A stretch of 64,000 nucleotides of DNA, taken from Phormidium sp. OSCR (GTDB taxonomy: Bacteria; Cyanobacteriota; Cyanobacteriia; Cyanobacteriales; Geitlerinemataceae). The translations under genes were made by a program, and so were the position numbers. The stretch spans positions 21,966-85,965 of the forward strand of contig LJZT01000004.1 in NCBI GenBank assembly GCA_001314905.1, written 5' to 3'. Every line of letters begins with the position of its first letter. Positions within the stretch are counted from its first letter, which is position 1. Shown one piece after another: positions 55,824-64,000 of this stretch. The notes beneath the pieces were generated by a model that made no database searches, had not been told where the DNA came from, and saw only the letters and a list, made by a program, of their open reading frames with translations.

Positions 55824-56141
55824 TTGGCAAGAAGACGCAAGAGAAAGAGCCGTCGCCGTCAAGAAGGACGAAGAATCTTAGAACACGTGCCTCAGTATAG
55901 TATTGAGAGCGGTGAAGATAAACCCGTCACGGCTGCACGTAAGTATATCAAATCTGAGCAAATTGCGCCCCCGGCACTACTTCTAGTCAAGCGCAACGAG
56001 CATACGACTGACCGCTATTTTTGGGCAGAGAAAGGTCTGTTTGGCGCGCAATACGTCGAAGAAAACCATTTTCTGTTTCCCAGTTTGCGGTTAGTGATTG
56101 AACGGCAAGAGAAAATTCAAGCGGCGACAACGAGTTCCTAA
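55824..56141 (+). CDS. Conserved cyanobacterial DUF3155-like protein
   Basis: 105 residues. The start is TTG 55824, decided by a perfect GGAGGT 9 bases upstream; no ATG is available near it. The N-terminus is strongly basic (ARRRKRKSRRRQEGRRILEH), followed by ARKYIKSEQIAPPALLLVKR and RYFWAEKGLFGAQYVEENHF. This looks like the DUF3155 family, which is restricted to cyanobacteria and has no known function; the Arg-rich start suggests nucleic acid binding. Convergent with the CCB gene. Confidence 0.7.
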   Translation: MARRRKRKSRRRQEGRRILEHVPQYSIESGEDKPVTAARKYIKSEQIAPPALLLVKRNEHTTDRYFWAEKGLFGAQYVEENHFLFPSLRLVIERQEKIQAATTSS

Positions 56142-56203
56142 GTTCATGACCAGAACACCCTAGCAAGGGTTCTTGAGTGCTTAAACTCGATTCGGTCTTT
56201 CGC

Positions 56204-56770
56204 TCACTCCGTGAGGGATTGGGGTTGCAAGTCTGGCATGGCTCGTTGTAGAGCCGCCAACTCGTCCCGATGGCCGACAATCATCGCTAGACTTCCCTCA
56301 GCTTCTGGGTTGGGGGAAGTTTTTTTGTCAGTGTTCTCTGCGGCTTTAACCGTCAGCGAAACCTGTTCGCGACGATTGGCCTGTTTCCAATAGAAAACAC
56401 CGGCTAGGGGGGAGAGGAAGACGAGGGCGATGATACCTTGAGATAGACTAGGGATCAGGGTTGCCAGCACTAAAGCCACACAGAGGAAACCAATGGCGGC
56501 TAAAAAACTCAGAAAAATGGCAAGAAACCAACTAGCACGGACATTGCCCTCGAAGGTGACACGGTTGTCCTCTGGGTTAAATCCTGTGACCTGATAGCGA
56601 CGTTGACAGAGATAGTCTTTTAACTGACTCGAGAGGTCTTCAGGAGGGCGATGACTTCCTAAGTGCAAGACTTCAGTGCGATCCTTGACTGATGCACGGA
56701 TGAAGAAGAAAAGCCCCACCGCCATGAGTAACGTGGGGATGGCGATCGAGTTTAACGAGAGTGTATCCAT
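56204..56770 (-). CDS. Cofactor assembly of complex C subunit B (CCB2/CCB4 family)
   Basis: 188 residues. One N-terminal helix (SIAIPTLLMAVGLFFFIRAS) followed by VKDRTEVLHLGSHRP, and two further helices (about 80-104 and 108-128). This pattern is the CCB2/CCB4 family, related to the proteins that attach heme c-prime (ci) to cytochrome b6 of the b6f complex in chloroplasts. The C-terminal 50 residues are soluble. Function in cyanobacteria is inferred from the plant and alga proteins. Confidence 0.75.
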   Translation of the reverse strand: MDTLSLNSIAIPTLLMAVGLFFFIRASVKDRTEVLHLGSHRPPEDLSSQLKDYLCQRRYQVTGFNPEDNRVTFEGNVRASWFLAIFLSFLAAIGFLCVALVLATLIPSLSQGIIALVFLSPLAGVFYWKQANRREQVSLTVKAAENTDKKTSPNPEAEGSLAMIVGHRDELAALQRAMPDLQPQSLTE

Positions 56771-56838
56771 TGAGACTGACCTATGAGACTGACCTATGAG
56801 ACTGACCTAAACTTTACATAATTTTACATAATTTTACA
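56771..56838. repeat. Tandem 13-mer (x3) followed by 10-mer repeats
   Basis: TGAGACTGACCTA occurs three times in tandem (56771-56809), directly before the CCB start on the leftward strand. It is followed by TTTACATAAT twice and a partial third copy (56813-56838). Confidence 0.85.
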
Positions 56839-57030
56839 GTTTGGCCGTCCTCCCTGTCAGCCGATTCGTTGAATCGGGTTTGGGGGAACCAGGCCATACA
56901 ATACAATGTAAGGTAGGGGTCGTCGTTGGCACTGCCGACTGTTGGTCGGAGCCAATCTTCGGTTTGACCCATTCTCAGTTCTCAGGACATCCCTAGGGTC
57001 ATCCATACACCACTCACCTGCATAACACCC

Positions 57031-57996
57031 ATGGAGTTATCCGCCATGTCAACTCCCATTATCCTAGTCCAACCGACATTAGCCCAGGCTCCCCCGGAAA
57101 CGGGAGCGGCTGACGGTTCCTCTCCTCCCGTTCTCTGGATGGGGGTTTCGGGGGTGCTATTGGTGAGTGCGATCGCCGCCGGTGTGGCCTACAAAACCAC
57201 CAAAGACAAACTCGGTAAAAAACTACGCACCGAAGAGTTTAAGAACCGAGAACTTCACAAGAAATATAAACGGGCCATTGATACCATCAGCAAGATGGAG
57301 CGCAACCCCGACTTAATCCACTCGCGGGAGTTCAACCTCGACTATCTGCGGATGCGCATGGAAGAAGAAACCTTCCACTTTGGCATTGTCAACCAGATCA
57401 AGGTCAAGGTTAAAAGTAAAATTTCTGTAGCCCTGCGGCCGAGTGCTGAAAACCGAGGGACGGGACGACAGGTTAACGAAACCTTCGATGTCGAATACGA
57501 AACCGGGAGCGGGGCCAGCATCAAAAAACGAGTCCTGTTCCGGATTCAGATTAAACTCACCAAACTACCGACGCAGCCGACGAGCGCCACCATCAGTCAG
57601 ATTATCGACTGTATTGAAACCTATCTCAGCCCGGCAGGAGATAATGATACCTGGCAACCAGCCTTACAGGGTCGTGTTGCCTATATCCACTGGGATCAGA
57701 CCGCTAAACCCACTCCGTTACTGGTGCTCGAACAGAGTAATGAGGGGGTCAATGTCACCTTCCGCACCACCCGCAGCAATGCCGCTGGTGGGCCGCCGAG
57801 TAGTTCCCTGCCCAAGTCAGGGGCCGCCTCAGGAGCGCCACCCCGTACTCGTCCGGCGACGACCCGCCCGAAAACCAGCCGTCCCACAACAACAACACGC
57901 CCGAAAACCAGCCGTCCCACAACGACACGGCCCAATCGAGGCAGTTCCGGTTCATCGAAAACTCGCCGCTCTAGTCGTACCACTCGCCCGTCTTAA
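57031..57996 (+). CDS. Membrane-anchored protein of unknown function with an Arg/Thr/Pro tail
   Basis: 321 residues (ATG 57031; ATG 57046 is possible). A hydrophobic segment at about 33-54 (PVLWMGVSGVLLVSAIAAGV) is followed by a charged helix (KTTKDKLGKKLRTEEFKNRE, about 55-90) and a folded domain of about 110-250 with strands such as FHFGIVNQIKVKVKSKISVA. Residues 255-321 are low complexity with repeated TTRPKTSRPTT units. It is similar in style to hypothetical proteins widespread in filamentous cyanobacteria, but I cannot name the family. No operon partner: it is convergent with leuD. Confidence 0.75.
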   Translation: MELSAMSTPIILVQPTLAQAPPETGAADGSSPPVLWMGVSGVLLVSAIAAGVAYKTTKDKLGKKLRTEEFKNRELHKKYKRAIDTISKMERNPDLIHSREFNLDYLRMRMEEETFHFGIVNQIKVKVKSKISVALRPSAENRGTGRQVNETFDVEYETGSGASIKKRVLFRIQIKLTKLPTQPTSATISQIIDCIETYLSPAGDNDTWQPALQGRVAYIHWDQTAKPTPLLVLEQSNEGVNVTFRTTRSNAAGGPPSSSLPKSGAASGAPPRTRPATTRPKTSRPTTTTRPKTSRPTTTRPNRGSSGSSKTRRSSRTTRPS

Positions 57997-58106
57997 TTGA
58001 CACCAGAAATAGGACGATAGCAGCTAAATTTATCCTTGTAAAACATTTCAGGGTAGGTGTCTTGCGAATTTTGGTTGTCCTCCTTGAAATGTCTAGCCTC
58101 TGGTTT

Positions 58107-58700
58107 TCACGACCAGGTGAGATAGGGCAGTTGAGTGGCCGTTTGGCGCACGGCATCAATTTGCGTCACCAGTTGTCCACAACTGTCCCAGAGTCCATCT
58201 AGGAAACTTTGGCGAGCGCCTTCGGGCATTGAGACCGTCAGGACAAGTTTATCGCCGGACTGGACTTCCATACGGTCGAGATCGAGAGTTAGAGGGAGTT
58301 TAGGGCTGGCGGCGATCACCGTTTGCAAGGCCTTGACATCATCCGGGGCAGCGGTGACACAGGGGACTCCCATCGCGACACAGTTGCCGAAGAAGATTTC
58401 AGCAAAACTTTCACCAATTAAGCCTTGAATCCCCCAGCGTTGAATGGCTTGCGGGGCGTGTTCGCGACTCGAACCACAGCCAAAGTTGGCATTGACGACT
58501 AAGAGACTCGCCCCCTGATAGGCCTCGACATCGAAGGGATGTTCGCCTTTCATTTGGCGGCGATCGTCTTCAAAGGCATGATCGCCGAGGCCGTCAAAGG
58601 TGACACAGCGCAGAAAGCGAGCGGGAATGATGCGATCGGTATCAATGTCATCTCCGGTTAAAGGGATACCGCGTCCAGAAATTTGTTTAACTTGAGTCAT
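58107..58700 (-). CDS. leuD: 3-isopropylmalate dehydratase small subunit
   Basis: 197 residues, ATG 58700. With LeuC it converts 2-isopropylmalate to 3-isopropylmalate in leucine synthesis. Family marks are [23 protein letters not shown] and [19 protein letters not shown]. It is downstream of leuC, separated by 144 bases that contain a nine-unit heptamer repeat. Confidence 0.96.
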   Translation of the reverse strand: MTQVKQISGRGIPLTGDDIDTDRIIPARFLRCVTFDGLGDHAFEDDRRQMKGEHPFDVEAYQGASLLVVNANFGCGSSREHAPQAIQRWGIQGLIGESFAEIFFGNCVAMGVPCVTAAPDDVKALQTVIAASPKLPLTLDLDRMEVQSGDKLVLTVSMPEGARQSFLDGLWDSCGQLVTQIDAVRQTATQLPYLTWS

Positions 58701-58703
58701 GGT

Positions 58704-58766
58704 GGGAATAGGGAATAGGGAACAGGGAATCGGGAGCAGGGAATCGGGAATCGGGAATCGGGAGAA
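58704..58766. repeat. Heptanucleotide tandem repeat (9 units) between leuC and leuD
   Basis: Nine 7-base units of the form GGGAAtA/GGGAACA/GGGAATC/GGGAGCA, starting 4 bases from the leuD start. This is the short tandemly repeated (STRR) type seen in cyanobacteria. Confidence 0.9.
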
Positions 58767-58844
58767 CCTACCCCTAAGCCCGATTATGGAGGGGATGGCA
58801 AGTCGTGCGCCCTCTTTGGGGACTAGAGGTTGGGAAGTTAGGTG

Positions 58845-60248
58845 TTAAATCCAGTCTCGGACATCGGCTACTGTGCCGTGGATAGCAGCGGCTACAACCA
58901 TCGCTGGACTCATCAATAGGGTTCGGCCCGAGGATGAGCCTTGACGGCCTTTGAAATTGCGGTTGGAGGATGAGGCGCTGATCTGATCGCCTTGTAACTT
59001 ATCGGGGTTCATGGCCAAACACATCGAACAGCCAGCATTACGCCATTCAAACCCAGCTTCAATGAAGACCTTGTCTAAGCCTTCAGCTTCAGCTTGGCGT
59101 TTGACCTCCTCAGACCCCGGAACCACAAAGGCTTTAATTCCCTCGGCGACTTTACGGCCTTGGGCGAACTTAGCCGCTTCTCGTAGGTCACTTAGACGAC
59201 CGTTGGTGCAACTGCCGATAAAGCAAACATCGACTTTTGTGCCTTGGATGGGTTGTCCTGGGGACAGCTGCATATACTGATAGGCTTCTTGGGCGATCGC
59301 GCGATCGCTCTGCGGCAAACTCTCCGGCATCGGAACCGACTCATCGACACCAATCCCCTGGCCCGGAGTAATCCCCCAAGTAATCGTAGGTGGAATCTCT
59401 TGAGCATCGAAGACGACCACATCATCGTACTCAGCATCAGCATCACTGCGAATCTCGTTCCACCAGCGTACCGCTTGCTGCCACTCTTCCCCTTTAGGGG
59501 CAAACTCACGCCCTTGAATATAGTCATAGGTCGTCTGATCGGGGTTGACATAGCCGCAGCGAGCGCCCCCTTCGATGGACATATTGCAAACGGTCATCCG
59601 TTCTTCCATCGTCATCTGCTCAAAGGTCGTACCGGCATATTCATAGGCATAGCCGACGCCCCCTTTGACCCCGAGTTTGCGGATAATATGTAGAATCACA
59701 TCCTTGGCATAGACCCCCGGACGCAGTTGGCCGTTAACCTCAATGCGACGTACCTTGAGTTTGTTCATGGCCAGAGTTTGCGAGGCGAGAACATCGCGAA
59801 CCTGACTGGTGCCAATACCAAAGGAAATCGCGCCAAAAGCGCCGTGGGTGGAGGTGTGGCTGTCTCCACAGGCGATGGTCATTCCTGGCTGTGTTAGGCC
59901 TTGTTCCGGGGCGATGACATGAACAATGCCCTGACGGCCAGACCCGACATTGTTGAAGCGAATACCATATTGTTTGCAGTTGTCCTCAAGGGCTTGAATC
60001 ATCTCTTCGGCGAGGACATCGCTAAAAGGACGAGCCTGGTTTTCCGTGGGGACGATATGATCCACTGTGGCCAGGGTGCGTTCCGGGAAAGGAACCGTTA
60101 GATCCCGTTCCCGTAACATAGCAAACGCTTGAGGGCTGGTCACTTCATGAATTAGATGTAGCCCGATAAATAATTGTGTTTGTCCTGACGGCAACGTACC
60201 AACGCGGTGCGTTTGCCAGACTTTATCGAATAGTGTTCCCTTACTCAT
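58845..60248 (-). CDS. leuC: 3-isopropylmalate dehydratase large subunit
   Basis: 467 residues, ATG 60248. The [4Fe-4S] ligands are in [15 protein letters not shown] and [13 protein letters not shown]. Other aconitase-family motifs are [13 protein letters not shown] and [18 protein letters not shown]. It forms the dehydratase with LeuD. The gap to the upstream ndhB holds a terminator. Confidence 0.97.
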   Translation of the reverse strand: MSKGTLFDKVWQTHRVGTLPSGQTQLFIGLHLIHEVTSPQAFAMLRERDLTVPFPERTLATVDHIVPTENQARPFSDVLAEEMIQALEDNCKQYGIRFNNVGSGRQGIVHVIAPEQGLTQPGMTIACGDSHTSTHGAFGAISFGIGTSQVRDVLASQTLAMNKLKVRRIEVNGQLRPGVYAKDVILHIIRKLGVKGGVGYAYEYAGTTFEQMTMEERMTVCNMSIEGGARCGYVNPDQTTYDYIQGREFAPKGEEWQQAVRWWNEIRSDADAEYDDVVVFDAQEIPPTITWGITPGQGIGVDESVPMPESLPQSDRAIAQEAYQYMQLSPGQPIQGTKVDVCFIGSCTNGRLSDLREAAKFAQGRKVAEGIKAFVVPGSEEVKRQAEAEGLDKVFIEAGFEWRNAGCSMCLAMNPDKLQGDQISASSSNRNFKGRQGSSSGRTLLMSPAMVVAAAIHGTVADVRDWI

Positions 60249-60313
60249 TACGGGCAGCGTTTTTGTGTTAGGCGTAGTCTTTGATTTTATCGCACATCTT
60301 CAGCAGATTGATC

Positions 60314-60347
60314 AAAAAAACTCCCGATCTGAGAACGAGATCGGGAG
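60314..60347 (-). terminator. Intrinsic terminator of ndhB
   Basis: On the leftward strand a perfect 10-base stem (CTCCCGATCT at 60321-60330 with AGATCGGGAG at 60338-60347) over a 7-base loop, followed by seven T (A run 60314-60320). It lies 35 bases after the ndhB stop. Confidence 0.9.
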
Positions 60348-60381
60348 CATCGAGTCGTCGGCCAAGGGTGGGGCAAACCCC

Positions 60382-61938
60382 TTAGAGATCCGGGGCGGCG
60401 ATCGCCGCAGCAACGGTCGGCGTTTCAGCCGTGGCCGACTGAAGGACTGGGGAATTGATGACCGCATCATTAGCCAAGGTAAACAGAGGATTCGAGAGAA
60501 TCCCGGCAACGGAGGTAAAGATTAACGCCACCACTAATCCCACCTGTAGCGGACGCATTCCGGGCAAATTCCAGCGGACCTCAGGATAGGTTTGCACCGC
60601 CTCGGACATTTCCTGGGGTTCTTTGACCACCATCATCTTGACGACGCGGATGTAGTAGTAAATCGAGACCACACTCGTGACGAGACCTAGCAGAACTAGG
60701 CCATAGAGTCCGGCTTGCCAACCGGCCCAGAAGAGGTAGATTTTACCGAAGAAGCCGGCCAGAGGTGGAATCCCACCAAGGGACAATAGGCAAATGCTCA
60801 AGCCTAGGGTTAGTAGGGGGTCTTTATGATAGAGACCCGCATAGTCACTGATGCGATCGCTGCCTGTCCGCAGAGAGAAGAGAATCACACAGGTGAATGC
60901 TCCCAAGTTCATGAACAGGTAGACCATGAGATAGAACATCATACTGGCGTAGCCGGCATCAGTTCCCGCGAGCAGGCCAATGGTGACAAATCCCGCTTGG
61001 GCGATGGAGGAGTAAGCCAGCATCCGTTTCATGCTGGTTTGAGCGAGAGCAACGACGTTCCCCAGGACCATACTGAGGATGGCCAGGGCCGTGAAGACAA
61101 AGTGCCATTGGTCGGTCATGGAGCCAAAAGCCGTCACCAGTAAGCGGATGGCGATCGCAAAACCAGCGGCTTTCGAGCCAACGGAGAGAAAGGCCACGAC
61201 GGGTGTCGGTGAGCCTTCATAGACATCAGGGGTCCATTGGTGGAAGGGAACCGCTGAGATTTTAAAGGCAATTCCGGTAATGACGAAGACCAGGGCGATG
61301 GCCAGGCCAATGGCTTGAGTATCAGGGCTGTTGGCCACCGTACTGGCAATTTCATCGAGTTGAGTTTGACCGCCTGAGAGTCCATACAGGAGAGACACTC
61401 CATAGAGAAAGACGGCGGAACTCGACGCACCAATCAACAAGTATTTTAAGGCGGCTTCATTGGAGCGAGTATCCCGTTTCATGTAGCCCGTCAGTAGATA
61501 GGAAGAAATACTGAGGGTTTCGAGGGCCACAAACACGGTCACTAATTCATTGGCCCCGGCCAGAAACATCCCGCCTAGGGTCGCCGTCATGAGGATGGCT
61601 AAGAACTCAGCCAGGGAGGTGCCACTTTGTTCGACATACCGGACTGACATGAGAATCGTCACGGCGGTCGAGAGAGCAATAATGCCCCGGAACACCACAC
61701 TGAGGGGATCACTATTGAACGCACCGAGGAACCCTAACGGCATGGGGTTATCCCATTGCAGGACCAGGGCCGCTACCGCAGCCAACAGTCCTAAAATTCC
61801 TAAATAGGGTGTCCATTTTGCCGATTGACGGCCGCTGATGAGATCAACAATGAGGACCAGGAGGAGGGTTGTCAGAACGATGCCCTCTGGCAAAATAGTC
61901 CCAGCATTCAACTGAGACGCAAGGTTGGCAACATCCAT
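60382..61938 (-). CDS. ndhB: NDH-1 subunit B
   Basis: 518 residues, about 14 membrane helices: [29 protein letters not shown] in outline, [20 protein letters not shown] and [20 protein letters not shown]. NdhB is an antiporter-like core membrane subunit present in all NDH-1 forms, including those carrying NdhF4/D4 from this window. Monocistronic, with its own terminator. The C-terminus carries an Ala/Pro/Thr tail. Confidence 0.96.
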   Translation of the reverse strand: MDVANLASQLNAGTILPEGIVLTTLLLVLIVDLISGRQSAKWTPYLGILGLLAAVAALVLQWDNPMPLGFLGAFNSDPLSVVFRGIIALSTAVTILMSVRYVEQSGTSLAEFLAILMTATLGGMFLAGANELVTVFVALETLSISSYLLTGYMKRDTRSNEAALKYLLIGASSSAVFLYGVSLLYGLSGGQTQLDEIASTVANSPDTQAIGLAIALVFVITGIAFKISAVPFHQWTPDVYEGSPTPVVAFLSVGSKAAGFAIAIRLLVTAFGSMTDQWHFVFTALAILSMVLGNVVALAQTSMKRMLAYSSIAQAGFVTIGLLAGTDAGYASMMFYLMVYLFMNLGAFTCVILFSLRTGSDRISDYAGLYHKDPLLTLGLSICLLSLGGIPPLAGFFGKIYLFWAGWQAGLYGLVLLGLVTSVVSIYYYIRVVKMMVVKEPQEMSEAVQTYPEVRWNLPGMRPLQVGLVVALIFTSVAGILSNPLFTLANDAVINSPVLQSATAETPTVAAAIAAPDL

Positions 61939-62069
61939 AGACGTTTAAGCTTAAGGTTTATTAACAGTATCGTCCCACATCGACCCAAACGTGAACAGTC
62001 TGGACGGGGGAATGAGCATCTCTCGGCTAGAGATGTTGGGGGCCGACTTGCCGGTTGAGGCAGGCGACT

Positions 62070-62170
62070 CCCCGTTGATTGTATCTTAACGGGGAATTGG
62101 TCTGGAGGAGTGAGTCCCGGTTGGAGAGCCATAAGGGACACCATTCATGCCAAGATATTCATGCCAAGAT
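62070..62170. promoter_or_regulatory. Hairpin and 14-base tandem duplication in the ndhB-WD40 gap
   Basis: CCCCGTT (62070-62076) and AACGGGG (62088-62094) form a 7-base stem over an 11-base loop in the expected ndhB leader. ATTCATGCCAAGAT is duplicated head to tail at 62143-62156 and 62157-62170, ahead of the WD40 gene. Confidence 0.5.
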
Positions 62171-62207
62171 ATAGACTAATCCCTCACCTTCTTGATGGAC
62201 TGCCCTC

Positions 62208-63710
62208 ATGGACTGGACGACTCCTCTAAATGTGCAACAACTGGACTTTATCACGCGCTTGCAAGAACTCAGGCGTTGTCCGAATTCCTCCCCACTTCTG
62301 AGTCATGATTGTCCAGGGGTTTGGTCAGAACAGGTCAAGATTTACGGCGATCGCCTTTTGCCGATTCGTAATCATTGTCGCCAACGAATTTTAAAATCTG
62401 ATCCCATCCTTCCCGTCCGTGATCTTTGGCAACAGTACTTCTTGGAAGGATTAGCAGCTACAACCGTCGACTTGATCTGGCCCCATCCCTTGCGTCCGGC
62501 CGAGGAGGAGACCGATCAGTTTTATTGGCTTGAGGATGCCTCGGGAGACTCAGAAACGGGGTTACGGGTTGAGGTGATGGCTGTGGCGGGGAAGGACATC
62601 GCCGAGGTGCCCCGACCGGTTAACCCCAACGAGAGTGATCTCATCATTTGGGTTTGGGTCGAAGAGTCTCTCGAAGATGCCTATCAGGACTATCATCCCA
62701 TTGTTTTAGGATTTCTACCGAGCGATCGCCTAGGGGCCGGGGATGCACTCACCCTCGATCAGCTTTGGTATGGGGGAGGATTACGAGGCTACGTCGAGGC
62801 CAACACATCACGACAAATTCGCCAATCTCAAGCCTGGCTGCGTCCACTGATGGGAAGTGCCAATTGTGCTTACCCCTTAGCGATCGCCGCCGATGGCAAA
62901 ACCGTGGCCAGTACGAGCTATGATGGCAGTCTCAAACTCTGGCGCTTAAAGGACCCTCAACTCCAAGAGGCTCTTGGCGGACGAAGCTGGTCAACCGCCG
63001 CCTCAACCCCAGGTTCAGCGGGACAAACACTCTCGACGCGAGATGCCGATTCCATCTATCACTGTTGTCACTCTGGACAGGGTCAATTGTTGCGATCGCT
63101 GCCGGGCCTTCGCAGTGGTGTCACGGCTGTGCTACTAGATTTTCCCGGAGAACAACTTATTTGCGGGAGCCAGGGCGGTAAAATCGAGATTTGGCAGGTT
63201 GAAAGCGGCGAAAAACAACATTCCTTTACGGCTCATGAGGGCGGAATCCGCTTTTTAGCCATTTCCGCCTCTGGAACCCTCTTTGCCAGTACCGCCAGCG
63301 ATCGCCAGCTTCGAGTTTGGCAATGGTGCGATCGCACCCTGACTCTGCTGTTTTCTCAGCTGCGCGATGGCATTTCCAGCATTACGCTCTCCCCCGACGG
63401 CTCTCAGGTTGGCTGTGGTTTCCAGAATGGACAAATTGAAGTTTGGTCTGTGGCCAGCGGTGAAAGCTTTTATCGTCTCAAGGCCCATTCCGGTCCCGTG
63501 CGATCGCTGTCCCTGAGTGACGATGGCACCTCTCTGGCTAGTAGCAGCGTCGAACGCACCCTCAAACTCTGGAAAACTGACAACGGCCATCTTGACGGTT
63601 TGCACACGGGCCATGCCGATCCCCTGATTTCCGTCTCTCCCAATGCCGACGGCTGTTGGGTTGATGTCAGCTTATTTCAGGCCGATCCTCCGAGCTGGAC
63701 TGCCCGTTAA
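62208..63710 (+). CDS. WD40-repeat protein with an unknown N-terminal domain
   Basis: 500 residues. Residues 1-210 form a globular domain with no recognised match (WTTPLNVQQLDFITRLQELR, LIWPHPLRPAEEETDQFYWL, IIWVWVEESLEDAYQDYHPI). From about residue 215 WD40 units follow: YPLAIAADGKTVASTSYDGS-LKLW, GGKIEIWQVESGEK, IRFLAISASGTLFASTASDRQLRVW, SITLSPDGSQVGCGFQNGQIEVW and VRSLSLSDDGTSLASSSVERTLKLW. About six blades are visible, enough for a nearly complete propeller. Such proteins are scaffolds; the partner is unknown. Monocistronic. Confidence 0.85.
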   Translation: MDWTTPLNVQQLDFITRLQELRRCPNSSPLLSHDCPGVWSEQVKIYGDRLLPIRNHCRQRILKSDPILPVRDLWQQYFLEGLAATTVDLIWPHPLRPAEEETDQFYWLEDASGDSETGLRVEVMAVAGKDIAEVPRPVNPNESDLIIWVWVEESLEDAYQDYHPIVLGFLPSDRLGAGDALTLDQLWYGGGLRGYVEANTSRQIRQSQAWLRPLMGSANCAYPLAIAADGKTVASTSYDGSLKLWRLKDPQLQEALGGRSWSTAASTPGSAGQTLSTRDADSIYHCCHSGQGQLLRSLPGLRSGVTAVLLDFPGEQLICGSQGGKIEIWQVESGEKQHSFTAHEGGIRFLAISASGTLFASTASDRQLRVWQWCDRTLTLLFSQLRDGISSITLSPDGSQVGCGFQNGQIEVWSVASGESFYRLKAHSGPVRSLSLSDDGTSLASSSVERTLKLWKTDNGHLDGLHTGHADPLISVSPNADGCWVDVSLFQADPPSWTAR

Positions 63711-63823
63711 AGCGGTTTGGGCCAGATTTCGACAAAAGCGGCTTTCCTATAGCAATCGAAGATCGGCTTAGGACACTCTGAGTTGGGAGAGAATCCCCTA
63801 CCTCTTGCCTGTTCCGGTGTTCC

Positions 63824-63858
63824 CTCTTGCCTCTTGCCTCTTGCCTCTTGCCTCTTGC
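63824..63858. repeat. Heptanucleotide tandem repeat, CTCTTGC x5
   Basis: Five exact head-to-tail copies of CTCTTGC downstream of the WD40 gene. The 290 bases after that gene hold only this and the next repeat, with no gene. Confidence 0.92.
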
Positions 63859-63903
63859 CATCCCCTCGGTGGGAGGGGCCAGGGGTGGGTTATGCCTCTT
63901 GCC

Positions 63904-64000
63904 TGTTCCCTGTTCCCTGTTCCCTGTTCCCTGTTCCCTGTTCCCTGTTCCCTGTTCCCTGTTCCCTGTTCCCTGTTCCCTGTTCCCTGTTCCCTGTTCC
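63904..64000. repeat. Heptanucleotide tandem repeat, TGTTCCC x13+, continuing past the window
   Basis: Thirteen perfect copies of TGTTCCC and part of a fourteenth, cut by the window end. TGTTCCC is the reverse complement of the GGGAACA unit found between leuC and leuD. Confidence 0.95.

Noticed and set aside
58043..58092. ACATTTCA/TGAAATGT inverted repeat as a terminator after leuD
   Set aside because: The loop is 34 bases and no T run follows, so it is weak evidence for termination.
63824..64000. Possible CRISPR array at the right edge
   Set aside because: The units are 7 bases, head to tail, with no unique spacers, so this is a simple tandem repeat.

Overview
The window is chromosomal DNA of a beta-cyanobacterium, probably a filamentous Oscillatoriales-type organism. 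The evidence is the very frequent HIP1 octamer (GCGATCGC), a form IB Rubisco cluster with rbcX, a beta-carboxysome operon (ccmK2-K1-L-M-N), NDH-1 genes including the CO2-uptake set, and heptanucleotide short tandem repeats typical of cyanobacteria. The genus is inferred, not read from a marker gene.

1-11 kb is a type III-A CRISPR-Cas effector locus, read leftward: csx3-AAA, cas10 (GGDD present, no HD nuclease motif), csm2, csm3, csm4, csm5, a GIY-YIG nuclease plus a small unknown gene, cas6, and a CARF protein of the APE2256 family that runs off the left edge. A TIGR03985/WYL-like regulator is transcribed divergently, with an imperfect palindrome in the shared 70-base gap. A hicAB toxin-antitoxin pair converges on the regulator. 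No CRISPR array and no cas1/cas2 lie in the window.

11.5-29 kb is the fused S10-spc-alpha ribosomal cluster, all leftward: rplC-D-W-B, rpsS, rplV, rpsC, rplP, rpmC, rpsQ, rplN-X-E, rpsH, rplF-R, rpsE, rplO, secY, adk, infA, rpmJ, rpsM, rpsK, rpoA, rplQ, truA, rplM, rpsI, rpmE, prfA. Several genes need start corrections (rpoA, rpsC and rplC use GTG). L29 carries an acidic tail, and L31 lacks the zinc cysteines.

29-36 kb is a mixed and partly degraded stretch: ndhN, two divergent Uma2-family genes, a membrane-anchored CHAT protease, an antitoxin with a truncated PIN toxin, a DUF4926 gene, two palindromic MITE-like elements, two gene remnants and a gamma-glutamylcyclotransferase-like gene. 35.6-41.5 kb encodes heme O/A synthesis (ctaB, ctaA) and the aa3-type cytochrome oxidase (ctaC-D-E).

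41.6-54 kb is a carbon-fixation block: rbcL-rbcX-rbcS, ccmK2-K1-L-M-N and, divergent from the ccm operon, ndhF4-ndhD4-cupB. Together these hydrate CO2 to bicarbonate, build the carboxysome shell and scaffold, and fix CO2 inside. A perfect ATTAG-N5-CTAAT site upstream of rbcL matches the RbcR (LysR-type) motif. CcmM has four Rubisco-small-subunit-like repeats, of which only the last two carry the paired cysteines.

54-64 kb holds a GAF histidine kinase, a DUF3155 protein, a CCB-type cytochrome b6f assembly factor, an unknown membrane protein with an Arg/Thr/Pro tail, leuD-leuC, ndhB and a WD40 protein. It ends in a heptanucleotide tandem array that continues past the right edge.
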